8,047 nt of DNA from JBFXAN01 sp050184225 (GCA_050184225.1 JBFXAN010000237.1:1-8047); one strand, 5' to 3'; counted from the stretch's first letter, positions 1 to 6,809 are shown. Translations and numbers: made by a program. The notes: a model not told the origin generated them from the letters alone.

Positions 1-2
1 GC

Positions 3-71
3 TGGCGGGGAACGGAGCCATTGGGGACGGCGCATCTGCCGGAGATGGTGGACGAGTACGTCCGAACCTGA
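3..71 (+). CDS. C-terminal end of an upstream gene (partial)
   Basis: Frame 3 is open from the window edge to a TGA at 69-71 and encodes about 22 residues ending in LPEMVDEYVRT. Eighteen of 22 third codon positions are G or C, as in the real genes here. The stop lies 14 nt before the lanthipeptide synthetase start, a spacing that suggests the two are in one operon. The fragment is too short to assign a function. It could be a chance open frame, since frames 1 and 2 are also open over this stretch. Confidence 0.4.
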   Translation, partial: WRGTEPLGTAHLPEMVDEYVRT

Positions 72-85
72 CAGGAGCAACGCTG

Positions 86-2878
86 ATGTCGCAATCAGCT
101 CTCAAACCGCTGTTTCGACCTGATCTGCCGGAGGAGGAGGATCCGCTTCGCCGCGTACTCGACCGGCGGATCCCCTGGGCGCTCCACGGGGAGTTGTTCA
201 GCCAGCAGTCGCTCGGCGTCGGTCCGTGGGTTGAGCAGGGGTGGAAGCTGCATGTCTCGGCAACGCCGGTGTCGGCGGTGGAGGTGCTCGAAGCGGCGCT
301 CGACGTGCTGTTTGCCGAAGGGGTGCGGTTCAAGGTGATGGGAACGCTCGGACGCCTCGAGGCGCTCAATGGAGGTTACTTCGGCCTCTCCCAGATCGGC
401 AAGTTTATCACCGTCTATCCGAGCGACGACGCCCAGGCGGTGCGGCTGGCGCTCACGCTGGACGAGGCCACGCGCGGCTTTCGCGGCCCGCGCGTCCCCA
501 CCGACCGACCGCTGCGTCCGGGCAGTCTCGTCCACTATCGCTACGGTGCGATGATCCGCCGGCCGGAGGCAGAGGCTGCGGGGGAGGAGGCCGGTGGCGT
601 CTACGACCTGCTCGACAGCGCGGGACGGCTGACCGCGGACCCTCGCCTGGACTACTATCTGCCGCCGCCGCCGGAGATCGCCGACCCCTTCGAGGCGGCC
701 GGCGCGTACATTCCGCGGCCGGCACGGGATCCGTTGCTCAAGGGACGCTACCTCGTCACCAATGCCCTCTCTCAGTCGGCTCGCGGCGGCGTCTTCCGCG
801 CCGTCGACCTGGGTGCGCAGCCGGCGCGCCTCTGCCTGGTGAAGGAGGCCTGGCACGATGTCTTCCTTGACCAGTACGGCCGCGACGCGCGCGACTGGGC
901 TGCCAACGAGGAGCGGGTGCTCACCTGTTTCGCCGGCGACCCGTTGCTGCCACGCTGCGACGACCGCTTCGAGCAGAACGGCAACCACTACATCGTGCTG
1001 GAGTACATCGCGGGCGTGCCGCTCGACCGCGTCCTCTCCGACAGCCATTCGCTCACGGACGGGATCGATCCGGCCGCTGTGACCGCGATCGGGCTCGCGA
1101 CGGCGGAGGCGCTGGCGCACGTGCACGAGCTCGGCCTGGTCTTCCGCGATTTCAAGCCGAGTAATGTGATCGAGACGCCGGACGGTGGCTACCGGTTGAT
1201 CGACTTCGGTATCGCCTATGCGTACCACGCGGACGCTGCGCCGGCCCTCGGCCTGGGGACACCACCCTATCTGTCGCGCGAGCAATACGACCTCGAGCAC
1301 CCGTCTCCGGCCGACGACATCTTCGCTTGGGGCGCGGTGCTGCACCATCTCGCCTGCGGCGAGGCGTCGATCGCTGACATGCCCAAGGGATCGGAGTGGC
1401 GGCGGCCGTTCGCGCGCCGGCCGGTCGCCGAGCTACGTCCCGCCTTCCCGTCGCCGCTCGCCGCGGTGATCGACCGCGCCGTCGCCTGGGAACGAGCGGA
1501 GCGATTCAGCACGATGGACGAGGCGCGGGCCGCGCTCGCCGCGGCCGCCGCCCAACTTCGCGCCGCCCGTGGCTGGGCGCGGCCGCACATCGGCGCGGGC
1601 GAGCTTGTCCCAGAGGCACACCCGCTGGCGCCCGCCGCGGTCGGTCCAGCCGAGGCGCTGCGGCTCGCCCGCGAGGTGGGTGACGCGCTGTGTGCGGCGG
1701 CCGAGGAGCGTGACGGCGGGTTGCGCTGGGCGGCGCGCCGCGAAGGGGACGAGCGCCACGAGTATGGCCCCGACCTCTACTCCGGCGCGGCCGGTGTCGG
1801 GCTCTTCCTCGCCGAGCTCGCCCAAGCGACAGGCGAGGCGCGCTACACGGACGCGGCGCGGGGTACGGCGCGCTGGCTGGGCGGGCCGGCCTGGGGACGC
1901 GGCTGGGCCCAGCACGGCCTCCACTGCGGCGAGCCTGGTGTCGCCTACTTCTTCCTCCGCCTGGCCGAGCTGCTGGGTGAGCCCGGCTACATCCAGGCGG
2001 CGGAGCTGCGGCTGCGCCGGCTACGAGGCACTCCCTTTGCGACCGTGGATCTGATCTACGGCACGGCCGGGACGATCCTCTCGCTGCTTCGTCTGCACGC
2101 CGTGACCGGCGACCGCGAGTATCTGCACGAGGCGCGCGCCGCCGGCGATTATCTGGTCGAAACGGTGCGGCCCGCCCCGGATGGCGGTGCCGGCCGCTTC
2201 TGGGAGGTCGCCTCACCCTCGCCGGGCGGACCGATCACGCCCTACCTCGGGCTGCTCCACGGCGCCGCAGGCATGGGTCTCGCCCTATCCCAGTTGGCCG
2301 CGGCCAGTGGTGAGGAGCGGTATTTGAACGTCGCCCGGGGAGCGGCCGAGCTCCTCCTCGCGCAGGCACGCGCCTCGGGAGATGGTGCCCTCACCTGGCC
2401 GCGGTATCTGGACGACACGACGCCGGGCCTGCAGGCCCAGTGCCATGGCGCGGGCGGTATCGGCCAGTTCTTGCTCCGGCTGCACCGGCTCGCACCCGAC
2501 CGGCGCTACCGCGAGGCGGCGGAGGGAGCCGCCCGAACGGTGGCGGCACAACGGGAGACCGAGCCGCGCTCTGGCATCTGCCACGGCCTCAGCGGCACGG
2601 GGCACGTTCTGCTGGACTGCTATCAGGCACTCGGCACCGAGCGATGGCTCGAGCTGGCGCGTGAATGCGGCGGACATCTGCAACGGTTCCGCCTCCCCGC
2701 TCCCGACGGACCCGCCTCTGATGGGAGCGGCGCCGACGAACCGGGGCGACGAGGCGTCTACGCGATACAGGGCGGCGGCGCGAACTCGCCGGACCTGATG
2801 CTGGGCTACGCCGGCGTGGGCAGCTTCCTGCTCCGCCTGGCCAGGCCGGAGACGGCGCCGGAGCTGATTCTTGGGTGA
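86..2878 (+). CDS. lanL: Class IV lanthipeptide synthetase (LanL-type: lyase-kinase-cyclase)
   Basis: This cytosolic trifunctional RiPP enzyme phosphorylates Ser/Thr of a precursor peptide, eliminates phosphate to dehydroamino acids, and adds Cys thiols to form (methyl)lanthionine rings. Residues ~30-210 match the lyase domain: WKLHVSATP at 53-61 contains a K54-x-H56 pair like that of SpvC/OspF phosphothreonine lyases, and K83 and GKFITVYP (105-112) follow. Residues ~215-495 are kinase-like: Gly-rich SARGGVF at 231-237, Lys253, catalytic loop FRDFKPSN (353-360, D355, K357, N360), DFG at 373-375, and a GTPPYLS activation segment near 391. Residues ~520-920 form a LanC barrel with GxxG repeats (SGAAGVG, YGTAG, HGAAGMG, GYAGVG), D655 and H725 at the positions of the NisC catalytic pair, and zinc ligands C786, C832 and H833. 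Class III cyclases lack these ligands, hence the class IV call. AGGAG at 73-77 supports the start. Length is normal for the family. The presumed substrate follows 127 nt downstream. Confidence 0.9.
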   Translation: MSQSALKPLFRPDLPEEEDPLRRVLDRRIPWALHGELFSQQSLGVGPWVEQGWKLHVSATPVSAVEVLEAALDVLFAEGVRFKVMGTLGRLEALNGGYFGLSQIGKFITVYPSDDAQAVRLALTLDEATRGFRGPRVPTDRPLRPGSLVHYRYGAMIRRPEAEAAGEEAGGVYDLLDSAGRLTADPRLDYYLPPPPEIADPFEAAGAYIPRPARDPLLKGRYLVTNALSQSARGGVFRAVDLGAQPARLCLVKEAWHDVFLDQYGRDARDWAANEERVLTCFAGDPLLPRCDDRFEQNGNHYIVLEYIAGVPLDRVLSDSHSLTDGIDPAAVTAIGLATAEALAHVHELGLVFRDFKPSNVIETPDGGYRLIDFGIAYAYHADAAPALGLGTPPYLSREQYDLEHPSPADDIFAWGAVLHHLACGEASIADMPKGSEWRRPFARRPVAELRPAFPSPLAAVIDRAVAWERAERFSTMDEARAALAAAAAQLRAARGWARPHIGAGELVPEAHPLAPAAVGPAEALRLAREVGDALCAAAEERDGGLRWAARREGDERHEYGPDLYSGAAGVGLFLAELAQATGEARYTDAARGTARWLGGPAWGRGWAQHGLHCGEPGVAYFFLRLAELLGEPGYIQAAELRLRRLRGTPFATVDLIYGTAGTILSLLRLHAVTGDREYLHEARAAGDYLVETVRPAPDGGAGRFWEVASPSPGGPITPYLGLLHGAAGMGLALSQLAAASGEERYLNVARGAAELLLAQARASGDGALTWPRYLDDTTPGLQAQCHGAGGIGQFLLRLHRLAPDRRYREAAEGAARTVAAQRETEPRSGICHGLSGTGHVLLDCYQALGTERWLELARECGGHLQRFRLPAPDGPASDGSGADEPGRRGVYAIQGGGANSPDLMLGYAGVGSFLLRLARPETAPELILG

Positions 2879-3005
2879 GCCGCGGCATGGCCGCAGGAGG
2901 GGGCTCACGAGCACGTCACGCGCGCAGCGCCCAGAAGGGGGTATACCGCGGCTCCGCCGCCGAAAGCGACTCATCGGCAAGTGACAGTTCAGAAAGGAAA
3001 CCACG

Positions 3006-3302
3006 ATGTCAGAGGCAACACTACAGCGGTTCATGGAGCGGTTGAACGGAGATGCAGCCTATCGCGAGAGCGTGCAGGCGGATCCGGAGGGCGCGATCGC
3101 GGCACTCGGGCTGAGTCCGGCCGAGCAGGCCGCGCTGACCTCGGGCGACGAGGATGCGCTGCGCCGCCTGACCGGGGCGGATGTGGCGGGATACATGAGC
3201 TTCATATCGGAGCTATTGGGGAGGGGTATTTGCGTTACGTTCCTCAACACCCCCGGCAGCGGGCGGCACTGCGGTACCGGCGACCAATTTAGGGGTTGCT
3301 GA
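3006..3302 (+). CDS. lanA: Lanthipeptide precursor peptide (Nif11/LigA-like leader)
   Basis: This 98-residue peptide is the probable substrate of the upstream LanL. Residues 1-30 (MSEATLQRFMERL start) resemble the N-terminal helix of Nif11-type leaders. Residues 34-57, with GLSPAEQAALTSGDEDALRR, resemble the LigA-fold segment seen in some RiPP leaders. Residues 60-71 form a hydrophobic stretch ending ELL, followed by G72-R73-G74. The tail from about residue 74 is Gly-rich and contains Cys76, Thr78, Thr82, Ser85, Cys89, Thr91 and a C-terminal Cys98: three thiols and four hydroxy residues, as expected of a lanthipeptide core. There is no Cys in the leader. AAAGGA at 2993-2998, 7 nt before the ATG, supports the start. 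The 127-nt gap from lanL holds no other gene, only a weak hairpin (GCGGC-ATG-GCCGC, 2882-2894). Cleavage site and ring pattern are inferred. A Nif11-like peptide unrelated to LanL is less likely given the position. Confidence 0.8.
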   Translation: MSEATLQRFMERLNGDAAYRESVQADPEGAIAALGLSPAEQAALTSGDEDALRRLTGADVAGYMSFISELLGRGICVTFLNTPGSGRHCGTGDQFRGC

Positions 3303-3410
3303 CGCAGCGCAGCGGGCAGGCGATGGCGAGTGGGAAACGTTGCAGCACCGGTAGCACCCACGACTGCTTCCGCAGCGACTTCGGCGGCTGAGGTTCACCG
3401 CCGGCGTAGA

Positions 3411-3443
3411 CGCTGGACCTTGGGGACGCCTCCGGGTCCAGCG
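3411..3443. repeat. Hairpin: 9-bp inverted repeat, 15-nt loop
   Basis: CGCTGGACC (3411-3419) is exactly complementary to GGTCCAGCG (3435-3443). Inside the loop GGA (3424-3426) can pair with TCC (3431-3433), giving a two-tier stem. It lies in the intergenic region between the lanthipeptide precursor and the convergent patatin gene, 7 bp from a second, much longer hairpin. It has no T-run, so it is not a canonical intrinsic terminator. It may be part of a structured repeat element or a 3'-end processing signal. Confidence 0.6.
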
Positions 3444-3450
3444 GGAACGC

Positions 3451-3517
3451 TTCACCACCATGGCACGAAGACACCAGGTCAAGACCATTCCTGGTGTCTT
3501 CGTGCCATGGTGGTGAA
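3451..3517. repeat. Perfect 28-bp inverted repeat with 11-nt loop
   Basis: Positions 3451-3478 are the exact reverse complement of 3490-3517, separated by 3479-3489. Each arm contains CCATGG and the word GGTGTCTTCGTGCC or its complement. The element sits between two convergent genes, 148 nt after the precursor stop and 9 nt after the patatin stop on the minus strand. That position suggests a bidirectional 3'-end structure. No U-run follows on either strand, and the stem is far longer than a typical intrinsic terminator. A dispersed hairpin repeat is the alternative: similar words resembling CTTGGTGTCTTCGTG are, as far as I recall, common in intergenic hairpins of some environmental bacteria, but I cannot check this here. 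Confidence 0.9.
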
Positions 3518-3526
3518 CTCTGTGGG

Positions 3527-4723
3527 TTAGGTTTCTGAGGTGAGGGAGCCGTCATGCCAGGCGGTGACGAACTCCCGGGCGCGGTCTTGACCGTGGGCCA
3601 TGAGCGCGTCGATGAAGCCGGCGCTGCGGTCGAGCTTCGATGCCGCATCGAGAGGGCGGCCGGCCTCGCGGCCGAGGCGCCCGCGGTCCATCTTGAGGCG
3701 ATGGACGGCGACGGGTTTGTAAGAGGGTCGGTCACGGCCGGCGACCTCGACCGGCGCCGAAGCCTGATCGGAGGCTTCGGCGGCCCGCGCGTTCACTATT
3801 TCCCGCATGGTGTTATTCATCGTGCGGATCGCGCGGATCTCCTGGTTGAGGGAGAGGTTGCCGGCAAGCTCGTTGCGCCGGTCCTCGATTTCGTAGGGCG
3901 TGGACGGTTCCTGTCCGGATTGCTGATTGATCTGGATCACCCAGATCTCGTCCGGTTTGTGGTCGGCGGTGCGGACGCTCTCACCGGCGACGAAGTCTCG
4001 GATCGGTGGGTTCTGGGAGAAGAGGCCGTCCCAGTAGGCGCGGTCGCCGATGCGGACGGCGCGAAAGATCTGGGGGAGGGCGGCGGAGGCGAGGACGGCT
4101 TCGAGGCTGATGCCGCCGGAGTCGAAGCCGCCGTCATCGGCGGGGCCGGTGGCCGACTCAGAGTCGAACGCCTCGAACTCGCCGGAGATGACATCGACCG
4201 CGCCGATCACGAGCCGTGTCGGCCGTACGGGCGGATGCGGAACGATGACTTTGCGCGGGGCTGGATCTGGGGCGAAGGGCACGTGTTTTTCGAGCAGACA
4301 CTGCAGGTCGACGAAGACCTCACGCGGACCCCAGCCGCCCCACCGCGCTTGCAACTGAGCGAGGGCGCGCTGCTGGGAGACGGCCCAGGCCAGGGGGAAT
4401 TCGTAGGGGCTGCCCTTGATCTCGACGGGCGCGCGGACGGCGGCGAGGGTCCAGGCGTTCTGAATCTGCTCGTAGGGGGAGGCGGCGGCGTTGTCGCGCC
4501 AGAGATCCTGCAACAGCCGGACGGAGGTTTCGGGGCCGCTGGTGAGCAGGCCGTACCAGGCGAGCAGGGCGGAGAGGGCGCCGCCGGAGGTGCCGCTGAA
4601 GCCGATGATGTCGTAGTCGCCGGCGGCTTCTTCGAGGAGGAGGGTTTGCAGCACGCCGGCGGTGAAAGCGGCGTGGCTGCCGCCACCCTGGCAGGCGATG
4701 GCGACGGTCTTGCGAGATGACAT
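3527..4723 (-). CDS. Patatin-like phospholipase (398 aa)
   Basis: This is probably a lipid acyl hydrolase of the patatin family, which uses a Ser-Asp dyad to cleave ester bonds in phospholipids or other lipids. The oxyanion-hole motif CQGGGSHAAF lies at 11-20. The nucleophile elbow GTSGG is at 44-48 with Ser46. The partner Asp is D232 in YWDGLFSQNPP (DGL where DGG or DGA is usual). The segment VLASAALPQIFRAV at 210-223 before the Asp is also typical. No signal peptide or membrane helix is seen, so the protein is likely cytosolic. The C-terminal ~130 residues are Arg-rich and helical, of unknown role. The start was set by a Shine-Dalgarno sequence; the frame remains open far upstream, antisense to the SDR gene, but without coding character. 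It converges on the lanthipeptide precursor gene with hairpins in between. Nothing ties it directly to lanthipeptide synthesis. The lipid substrate cannot be inferred. Confidence 0.9.
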   Translation of the reverse strand: MSSRKTVAIACQGGGSHAAFTAGVLQTLLLEEAAGDYDIIGFSGTSGGALSALLAWYGLLTSGPETSVRLLQDLWRDNAAASPYEQIQNAWTLAAVRAPVEIKGSPYEFPLAWAVSQQRALAQLQARWGGWGPREVFVDLQCLLEKHVPFAPDPAPRKVIVPHPPVRPTRLVIGAVDVISGEFEAFDSESATGPADDGGFDSGGISLEAVLASAALPQIFRAVRIGDRAYWDGLFSQNPPIRDFVAGESVRTADHKPDEIWVIQINQQSGQEPSTPYEIEDRRNELAGNLSLNQEIRAIRTMNNTMREIVNARAAEASDQASAPVEVAGRDRPSYKPVAVHRLKMDRGRLGREAGRPLDAASKLDRSAGFIDALMAHGQDRAREFVTAWHDGSLTSET

Positions 4724-4733
4724 GGCGCGGACG

Positions 4734-4740
4734 CCTCCTC
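4734..4740 (-). promoter_or_regulatory. Shine-Dalgarno site fixing the patatin start
   Basis: On the minus strand GAGGAGG ends 10 nt before the ATG at 4723. An in-frame ATG at 4750 lies upstream of this site and has no purine-rich sequence before it. The ATG at 4723 is therefore preferred. Confidence 0.65.
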
Positions 4741-4818
4741 GTTTTACCATTGTGGCAGGTCGATCGGTCCGATGCGCCGGCTTCTTTGGACGTGCAGCGC
4801 AATCGGCGGGGGCGGCTC

Positions 4819-4848
4819 GTGACGCGCGGCGGACGGCTGCGGTATGCT
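4819..4848 (+). promoter_or_regulatory. Candidate sigma70-type promoter for the SDR gene
   Basis: GTGACG (4819-4824) and TATGCT (4843-4848) each match 4 of 6 consensus bases and are 18 bp apart. Transcription would start near 4855, giving a leader of about 55 nt before the SDR ATG. The site lies in the 186-bp divergent region shared with the patatin gene. It is a motif match only; I found no equally good candidate for the patatin direction. Confidence 0.3.
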
Positions 4849-4909
4849 CGCGGGCGATTGTTCCTGGATCGGACGCGCGCGTACAGAGGGCGCAGCGTTG
4901 GAGGGGATC

Positions 4910-5683
4910 ATGGCCACCGGGCTGTTTTCGCTTGACGGGCGCGTTGCCCTGGTCACGGGTGGCAACGGGGGACTGGGGCGCGCGATTGCAGTGGGGTTCC
5001 AGTCCGCGGGCGCGCGCGTGGTGGTGACGGGGCGTGATCCGAAGAAGAATGCGGTGGTGGCGGCCGAGCTTGGTCAGGATGCGGCAGTCCTCGCGTTGGA
5101 CGTGCGGGACGAGGAGGCGGTGGCGCACACGGTTGCCGAGGTAGTGGAGCAGTTCGGCCGGATCGACATCCTGGTCAATAACGCAGGGCAGGCCCGTAGT
5201 GGATCGGTTGTGGACATGGAGCGCGAGGTGTGGGACGCGGTTCTGGCCACCCATCTGACCGGGACATTCTTGTGTGCCAAGCACGTCAGTCGCGTGATGC
5301 TGGCACAGGGAGCGGGCGGCAAGATCATCAACATCGGCTCGATGTACTCGGTCTTTGGTCCACCGAATTCTGTCAATTACGCGAGCGCGAAGGCCGGATT
5401 GCTCGGCCTGACGCGGGCGCTGGCGGTGGAACTGGCGCCACATAATATCCAGGTGAACGCGATCCTGCCCGGCTGGTTCCCGACAGATATGACCGGGCGA
5501 TTGCCCCACACCTCGCTCGGCGAGCAGATCCGGCGCAAGACGCCGGCGGGGCGGTGGGGCGATCCGGACGATCTGGTGGGCGCGGCGGTCTTTCTAGCGT
5601 CGCGCGCCTCCGACTTTGTTACCGGCGTACAGCTCCCGGTGGACGGCGGCTATCTGGTCGCGGATCGGCTTCGGGAGGAGTGA
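4910..5683 (+). CDS. SDR-family NAD(P)-dependent oxidoreductase (257 aa)
   Basis: This is a classical short-chain dehydrogenase/reductase that interconverts a carbonyl and an alcohol using NAD(P)H. The Rossmann motif TGGNGGLG lies at 16-23, NNAG at 90-93, catalytic Ser144 in NIGSMYS, and Tyr157-x3-Lys161 in NYASAKAG. PGWFPTDM (188-195) is the post-catalytic PG segment, and FVTGVQLPVDGGY (236-248) is the standard C-terminal signature. After beta-2 the residues TGRD (40-43) suggest NADP(H), weakly. Length is typical. Sequences of this type are often annotated as gluconate 5-dehydrogenase or 3-oxoacyl-ACP reductase, but the substrate cannot be read from sequence. An ATG at 4844 is in frame; the start at 4910 was chosen because GGAGGGG (4900-4906) precedes it and the SDR fold begins at once (FSLDGRVALVTGG). 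The gene converges on the methyltransferase gene with a 32-bp gap that shows no terminator. Confidence 0.93.
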   Translation: MATGLFSLDGRVALVTGGNGGLGRAIAVGFQSAGARVVVTGRDPKKNAVVAAELGQDAAVLALDVRDEEAVAHTVAEVVEQFGRIDILVNNAGQARSGSVVDMEREVWDAVLATHLTGTFLCAKHVSRVMLAQGAGGKIINIGSMYSVFGPPNSVNYASAKAGLLGLTRALAVELAPHNIQVNAILPGWFPTDMTGRLPHTSLGEQIRRKTPAGRWGDPDDLVGAAVFLASRASDFVTGVQLPVDGGYLVADRLREE

Positions 5684-5715
5684 CCTCGCCGCGATCGTTT
5701 GCCGCTGCCGGGTGT

Positions 5716-6618
5716 CTACGCCGTTGGTGACCGCTGTTCGTGGCGGCCATCCTCGATCGCATCGATTCGTTGACCCGACGGACGAGCGGCGCCGACCAAC
5801 CAGGCGGCGCCTCGCAACCACACACCATCCGGTCGTTCGTGTGGCCGCAGTACCGTTGTGATCGCCTGCCGTCCCCGGTTCTGGCTCGCCTGGTCGACCT
5901 GGTCGAGGATGAACCGGGCGGGACCGGAAGAGAGGAGGAAGGCGGCCGTATCATCGGCATCCCGGCCAAAGCACATCGGCGCTTCGACCGGTGTCGTGGT
6001 GATCGCATCGAATCCGGCGCCGGAGAGCACCTCGTGGATATGGTCCGGTTCGGCCAACGAGAACATGCCGGGGCCACCGGGCCGGAGATCATCGAGGACG
6101 GGTACGAACTCACGCATCGCCGAGAGGACGTGCATCCACTCGTTGCGGCTGATGTCGCCCATGGTGAGGAAGGCGAGCCTGCCTCCGGGACGGAGGGCCC
6201 GTCCAATATTGGCGAAGGCGGCGATGGGGTCATCGAAGAACATGACGGCGAAGCGGCTGATCGCCACGTCGAAACCGCCATGAGGGAAGGGATGGACCTG
6301 CGCGTCGCCCTGCTCGAACGTCACGTTGGTGATGCCGTCGGCGACAGCGGAGGTACGCGCCCGCTCGAGCATCGGCGCCGAGAGATCGACGCCGACAACC
6401 CGGCCGAGGGTCGCCCGGCGGGCGGCGTGGCGGGCCGTCTGTCCGGTGCCGCAGCCGACATCGAGGACACGATCGTGCGCACCGATCGCGGCGGCGTCGA
6501 AGAGGTAGTCGTTGAACCCGCCGTTGACCGCGTCCCAGCGGTCTTGATGGGCGGCCCAGTGGAGGCCGTCGTAGCCGTTCCAGACGGCTGCCTGCTCGTG
6601 GTTGGCGAACGTTTGCAT
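5716..6618 (-). CDS. Class I SAM-dependent methyltransferase (300 aa)
   Basis: A soluble enzyme transferring a methyl group from S-adenosylmethionine to an unidentified small molecule. Motif I VLDVGCGTGQ lies at 51-60, the acidic end of beta-2 in GVDLS at 76-80, GDAQ at 104-107 (adenine contact), FDVAISRFAVMFFDD at 116-130 (motif IV region), and LRPGGRLAF at 142-150 (post-motif). The N-terminal segment WNGYDGLHWAAHQDRWD at 13-29 is a cap seen in UbiE-like methyltransferases. The last ~25 residues after AAWLVGAARP are polar and probably disordered. The frame extends upstream to 6663, but GGAG about 7 nt before the ATG at 6618 and the onset of family similarity favour the shorter start. It lies 41 nt after the DUF3224-like gene on the same strand, so the two are probably cotranscribed under the divergent TetR regulator. 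The substrate is unknown. Confidence 0.9.
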   Translation of the reverse strand: MQTFANHEQAAVWNGYDGLHWAAHQDRWDAVNGGFNDYLFDAAAIGAHDRVLDVGCGTGQTARHAARRATLGRVVGVDLSAPMLERARTSAVADGITNVTFEQGDAQVHPFPHGGFDVAISRFAVMFFDDPIAAFANIGRALRPGGRLAFLTMGDISRNEWMHVLSAMREFVPVLDDLRPGGPGMFSLAEPDHIHEVLSGAGFDAITTTPVEAPMCFGRDADDTAAFLLSSGPARFILDQVDQASQNRGRQAITTVLRPHERPDGVWLRGAAWLVGAARPSGQRIDAIEDGRHEQRSPTA

Positions 6619-6659
6619 GGAAAGTCTCCAATGGCTCTCAGGAGGTTCGGGAGCACGGA

Positions 6660-6797
6660 TCACGATGCCGCGCCGTCGAACGAGTATTCGCCGCGGGGCG
6701 GGCGCTGGTGGAAGGTCAGGCGTCCGGAGCCACGCAAGCCGGCAAGGTCACCAGTACCGGAGCCGGGGATGATCTCGCCGGTGCCGTGCATGTCCAT
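6660..6797 (-). CDS. DUF3224-like mini-protein, C-terminal part of the family only (45 aa)
   Basis: This encodes 45 residues beginning MDMHGTGEIIPGSGTG and continuing DLAGLRGSGRL. These words match the C-terminal third of DUF3224 proteins, small beta-barrel proteins of roughly 120-150 residues and unknown function. The N-terminal two thirds are missing, and upstream sequence in this frame (to 6917) lacks coding character. The start nevertheless has a near-perfect ribosome binding site, so this is either an internally deleted gene still being translated or a true mini-protein. It is the first gene of a minus-strand unit with the methyltransferase. It sits directly downstream of two probable TetR operators, implying regulated expression. 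The DUF3224 assignment rests on recognised motifs, not on a search. Confidence 0.65.
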   Translation of the reverse strand: MDMHGTGEIIPGSGTGDLAGLRGSGRLTFHQRPPRGEYSFDGAAS

Positions 6798-6801
6798 CTG
6801 G

Positions 6802-6809
6802 TCCTCCTT
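6802..6809 (-). promoter_or_regulatory. Strong Shine-Dalgarno for the DUF3224-like gene
   Basis: AAGGAGGA on the minus strand ends 4 nt before the ATG at 6797. It is one of the best ribosome binding sites in the window and argues that the truncated product is translated. Confidence 0.7.

Noticed and set aside
95..1348. 417-residue minus-strand open frame opposite the synthetase
   Set aside because: Arg/Val-rich antisense reading of the lyase and kinase domains with no recognisable motif.
2879..3005. Possible second precursor or attenuator between synthetase and precursor genes
   Set aside because: No small frame with a ribosome binding site and a Cys/Ser/Thr tail is present; the only hairpin has a 5-bp stem and is too weak to call.
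3391..3405. GGTTCACC as a tRNA T-arm or box B
   Set aside because: No matching acceptor stem, anticodon arm or D-arm can be laid out around it.
3451..3517. Calling the long inverted repeat an intrinsic terminator
   Set aside because: No T-run follows either arm and the stem is far longer than typical terminators, so I list it as a repeat; a 3'-end role remains possible.
3554..4720. 388-residue plus-strand open frame opposite the patatin gene
   Set aside because: It mirrors the patatin gene. The product is Gly/Asp/Val/Ala-rich low-complexity sequence typical of antisense frames in high-GC DNA, with no family motif.
4724..5509. Upstream extension of the patatin frame to 5509 (660 residues in total)
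   Set aside because: The extra 262 residues are antisense to a well-supported SDR gene, contain no recognisable domain, and the patatin fold plus a Shine-Dalgarno site place the start at 4723.
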